64,000 nt of DNA. It comes from Micromonospora phaseoli (GTDB taxonomy: Bacteria > Actinomycetota > Actinomycetes > Mycobacteriales > Micromonosporaceae). The position numbers and the translations under genes are program-made. Position 1 is the first letter of the stretch. The number at the start of each line of letters is the position of its first letter. The stretch spans positions 93,082-157,081 of the forward strand of contig NZ_FNYV01000014.1 of assembly GCF_900109115.1 (NCBI RefSeq), given 5' to 3'. This document shows, piece by piece, positions 62,546-64,000 of this stretch. The notes below the pieces were generated by a model. It ran no database searches. It saw only the letters and a list, made by a program, of their open reading frames with translations, and had not been told where the DNA came from.

Positions 62546-62606
62546 GTCCCCAGTCAACCCGAATGCCTCTCGGCTCGGGCGGCGGGGGCGGGACGAGTGG
62601 TTCCGG

Positions 62607-63503
62607 CTACTTCGTCCGTACCGGCAACCCGGTCGGACCGGCACCCTTGAGCGAACCGGTCACGCTGCGATCGCTGAGCCACAGGTAGCAACGCACGCCC
62701 CGGTCGCCGACCCGCCATCGACCGGCACCGGGCGGACGTACCACCACGTCGCTGCGGAAGACCAGGTCGCCGTCGTCCGGCAGGCCGGCCCACCGGGCGA
62801 GGACGGAGCGGCAGCCGGCGTAGAACGGCGCCCACTGCGCGGTGCGCGTCGGGTACGGCCGGTCCGGCGCCGGCCACACGCCGGCGAACTCCGCGTCGTG
62901 GCGCTCGGCACAATCCACCGGCACCAGGCTCTGCACCACTCCACCCCGGCCGGTACGCGCCTGCTGGCAGCCCAGCCGCAGCGCTGACGCCGTCCGGAGC
63001 GTGTCGCGCAGTGAGCCGGTACGCAGCACCACGGCGGCCCCCGACTCCACCGTGTCAACCTCCATCAGGTCGCAGCGGTACCACCGCGAGCCGGCCACCC
63101 AGCCCGGTCCGGACGGCACCGCGACAGCCAGCCGGAGCCGCCCGGCCCGCCAGTTGTCGCCGACGTAGCCGTTGGCCCGGCTGTCACAGTCGGCGAAGGC
63201 GGTACGCAGCTCGGTCGACGTGGTCGACGGTGGCTCGCTCACCACCCCGGGAAAGGCACCCACATGTACGGTCTCCACCCGGTGCGGCGCGGCACAGTCC
63301 ACCGGCTCGTACGCCCCGAGAGGCACCGCTTCGACGAAGTCGGCCTCGTGGCAGACCCCGGCGGCCGGGGTGAACGGGCCGGGTGGCGGCAACGCCTGCC
63401 AGTCGTCGACCAGGTCACCGTCGAGCCCGGCGGACGCCGCGCAGCCCGCGAGCAGCACCGCCGCGGCGAAGGCCGCGATCAGGGTCCTCGTCGCACGCTT
63501 CAT
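62607..63503 (-). CDS. Septum formation family lipoprotein
   Basis: 298 residues. A signal peptide (MKRATRTLIAAFAAAVLLAG) with lipobox LAGC, then two related segments, each with the Cys-x-x-His/Glu pattern of the Septum_form domain: PVDCAAPHRVETVHVGAF and PVDCAERHDAEFAGVW, plus YRCDLMEVDTVESG. Such actinobacterial proteins are exported and cysteine-rich; the domain was named from a septum-formation role, but most members are uncharacterised. The domain is duplicated here. The gene lies 103 bases from the IS element. Confidence 0.88.
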   Translation of the reverse strand: MKRATRTLIAAFAAAVLLAGCAASAGLDGDLVDDWQALPPPGPFTPAAGVCHEADFVEAVPLGAYEPVDCAAPHRVETVHVGAFPGVVSEPPSTTSTELRTAFADCDSRANGYVGDNWRAGRLRLAVAVPSGPGWVAGSRWYRCDLMEVDTVESGAAVVLRTGSLRDTLRTASALRLGCQQARTGRGGVVQSLVPVDCAERHDAEFAGVWPAPDRPYPTRTAQWAPFYAGCRSVLARWAGLPDDGDLVFRSDVVVRPPGAGRWRVGDRGVRCYLWLSDRSVTGSLKGAGPTGLPVRTK

Positions 63504-63640
63504 GGCGCCGCCTCCCCCAGTCAGCGGCCGTCGCCCGACGGCACCCTCAGAGTAACCAGAAATGACCTTCCGGTGACAGACCGGAATCGCACCCCAGACG
63601 TCGCTGCTGGTGACGCCCCCTGCCGGCGGGCAGGGTGTTA

Positions 63641-64000
63641 GGGCGTGTTTCATAAGTGGCTGCGTAGCCAGGTGTCGATGGTGGCGATGATGATGGTGGC
63701 TTCGTAGCGGACGGCGAGTTTGTCGTAGCGGGTGGCCAGGGCGCGGTGTTGTTTGAGTTGGTTGATGCCGCACTCGACGGCGTGGCGTTGCTTGTAGGTG
63801 TGCGGGTTGAAGGCGGGTGGTCGGCCGCCGCGTGAACCTCGGGCTGCCCGGTTACGGACCTGGTCGGCTTTGATCGGGATGGTGGCCTTGATGCCCTTCG
63901 CGCGTAGCCAGGCGCGGTTGGCCGCGGAGCTGTAGGCCTTGTCGCCCAGGACCCGATCTGGTCGGGTCCTGGGTCGGCCTCTTCCTGGGCGGGGCACCCG
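63641..64000 (-). mobile_element. IS5-type insertion sequence (right part, cut by window edge)
   Basis: The element begins at the terminal sequence GGGCGTGTTTCATAAGTGG (63641-63659), which is the usual end of this IS group, and its transposase fills the rest to the edge. The inner end and the other terminal repeat lie outside. Target-site duplication cannot be checked; the sequence just outside is GTTA. Confidence 0.85.
63650..64000 (-). CDS. IS5-type DDE transposase, C-terminal part
   Basis: 116 residues of the C-terminal half are in view. It holds the second catalytic Asp in RVLGDKAYSSAANRAWLRAK, AFNPHTYKQRHAVECGINQL with the catalytic Glu, and HRALATRYDKLAVRYEATII. The first Asp lies beyond the window edge, so integrity cannot be judged, but no stop or frameshift is seen in this part. 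Confidence 0.88.
   Translation of the reverse strand, partial: RVPRPGRGRPRTRPDRVLGDKAYSSAANRAWLRAKGIKATIPIKADQVRNRAARGSRGGRPPAFNPHTYKQRHAVECGINQLKQHRALATRYDKLAVRYEATIIIATIDTWLRSHL

Overview
This is a 64-kb piece of very GC-rich actinobacterial chromosome. GTG starts, overlapping ATGA/GTGA gene junctions, CarD, Lsr2, ClpC, DisA, an AfsR-type regulator, DUF397, septum-formation lipoproteins and a GGGGCCCC/TTAAC intergenic repeat point to a Micromonosporaceae member, most likely Micromonospora or a close relative. The genus is inferred from gene content and repeat style, not from a marker gene. No plasmid, phage or CRISPR structure is present. The only clear mobile element is an IS5-type insertion sequence cut by the right edge.

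Layout. 1-5.6 kb: the start of an enoyl-CoA hydratase gene, an ASCH protein, then a small glycan locus (GT2 and GT4 glycosyltransferases facing a methyltransferase-like gene and a GT-B-like gene) and tRNA-Thr(UGU). 5.9-10.4 kb: an orphan MsiK-type ABC ATPase, rlmB-cysS, and an IclR regulator divergent from cysS. 10.6-16.3 kb: a DUF559-type protein, a secreted subtilase, a HAD phosphatase, an EamA transporter divergent from a CGNR regulator, and a PPOX protein. 16.6-23 kb: class II fumarase, an AfsR-like regulator and class I fumarase in one direction. 23-27 kb: a PQQ-propeller protein and an MFS exporter with a divergent ArsR-type regulator. 27-37.6 kb: tyrosine/homogentisate catabolism (lrp/hppD, an aromatic or histidinol-phosphate aminotransferase, fah plus a conserved unknown gene, hmgA) interspersed with RDD, propeller, SRPBCC and DUF397 genes. 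37.6-42.4 kb: a TPR protein, the carD-ispD-ispF operon, an iteron-like array and two membrane-anchored unknowns. 42.4-45.4 kb: a small type III polyketide cluster (PKS, UbiG-like methyltransferase, UbiA prenyltransferase) holding a remnant of an acyl-CoA dehydrogenase gene. 45.5-53 kb: a lipoprotein, radA-disA, peptide deformylase with an ACT protein, mutY, and a secreted C39 peptidase. 53-63.5 kb: clpC, lsr2, lysS, a methyltransferase, nadB-nadC-coaX and a septum-formation lipoprotein.

How the genes work together. hppD, hmgA and fah together convert 4-hydroxyphenylpyruvate to fumarate and acetoacetate, and two fumarases lie in the same window. The tyrosine genes carry palindromic operators. 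IspD and IspF supply isoprenoid precursors, and the UbiA gene 5 kb away would attach a prenyl chain to a type III PKS product. NadB, NadC and CoaX form a cofactor-synthesis operon. Many genes start 6-8 bases after a TAnnnT -10 box with no ribosome binding site, which suggests extensive leaderless transcription.

Most strongly supported curiosities: a perfect 19-bp operator between hmgA and the fah operon; a six-unit 22-23-bp iteron-like array between carD and a thioredoxin-like gene; paired DnaA-box sequences in two intergenic regions; a diverged intergenic repeat family; and the eroded gene inside the type III PKS cluster.
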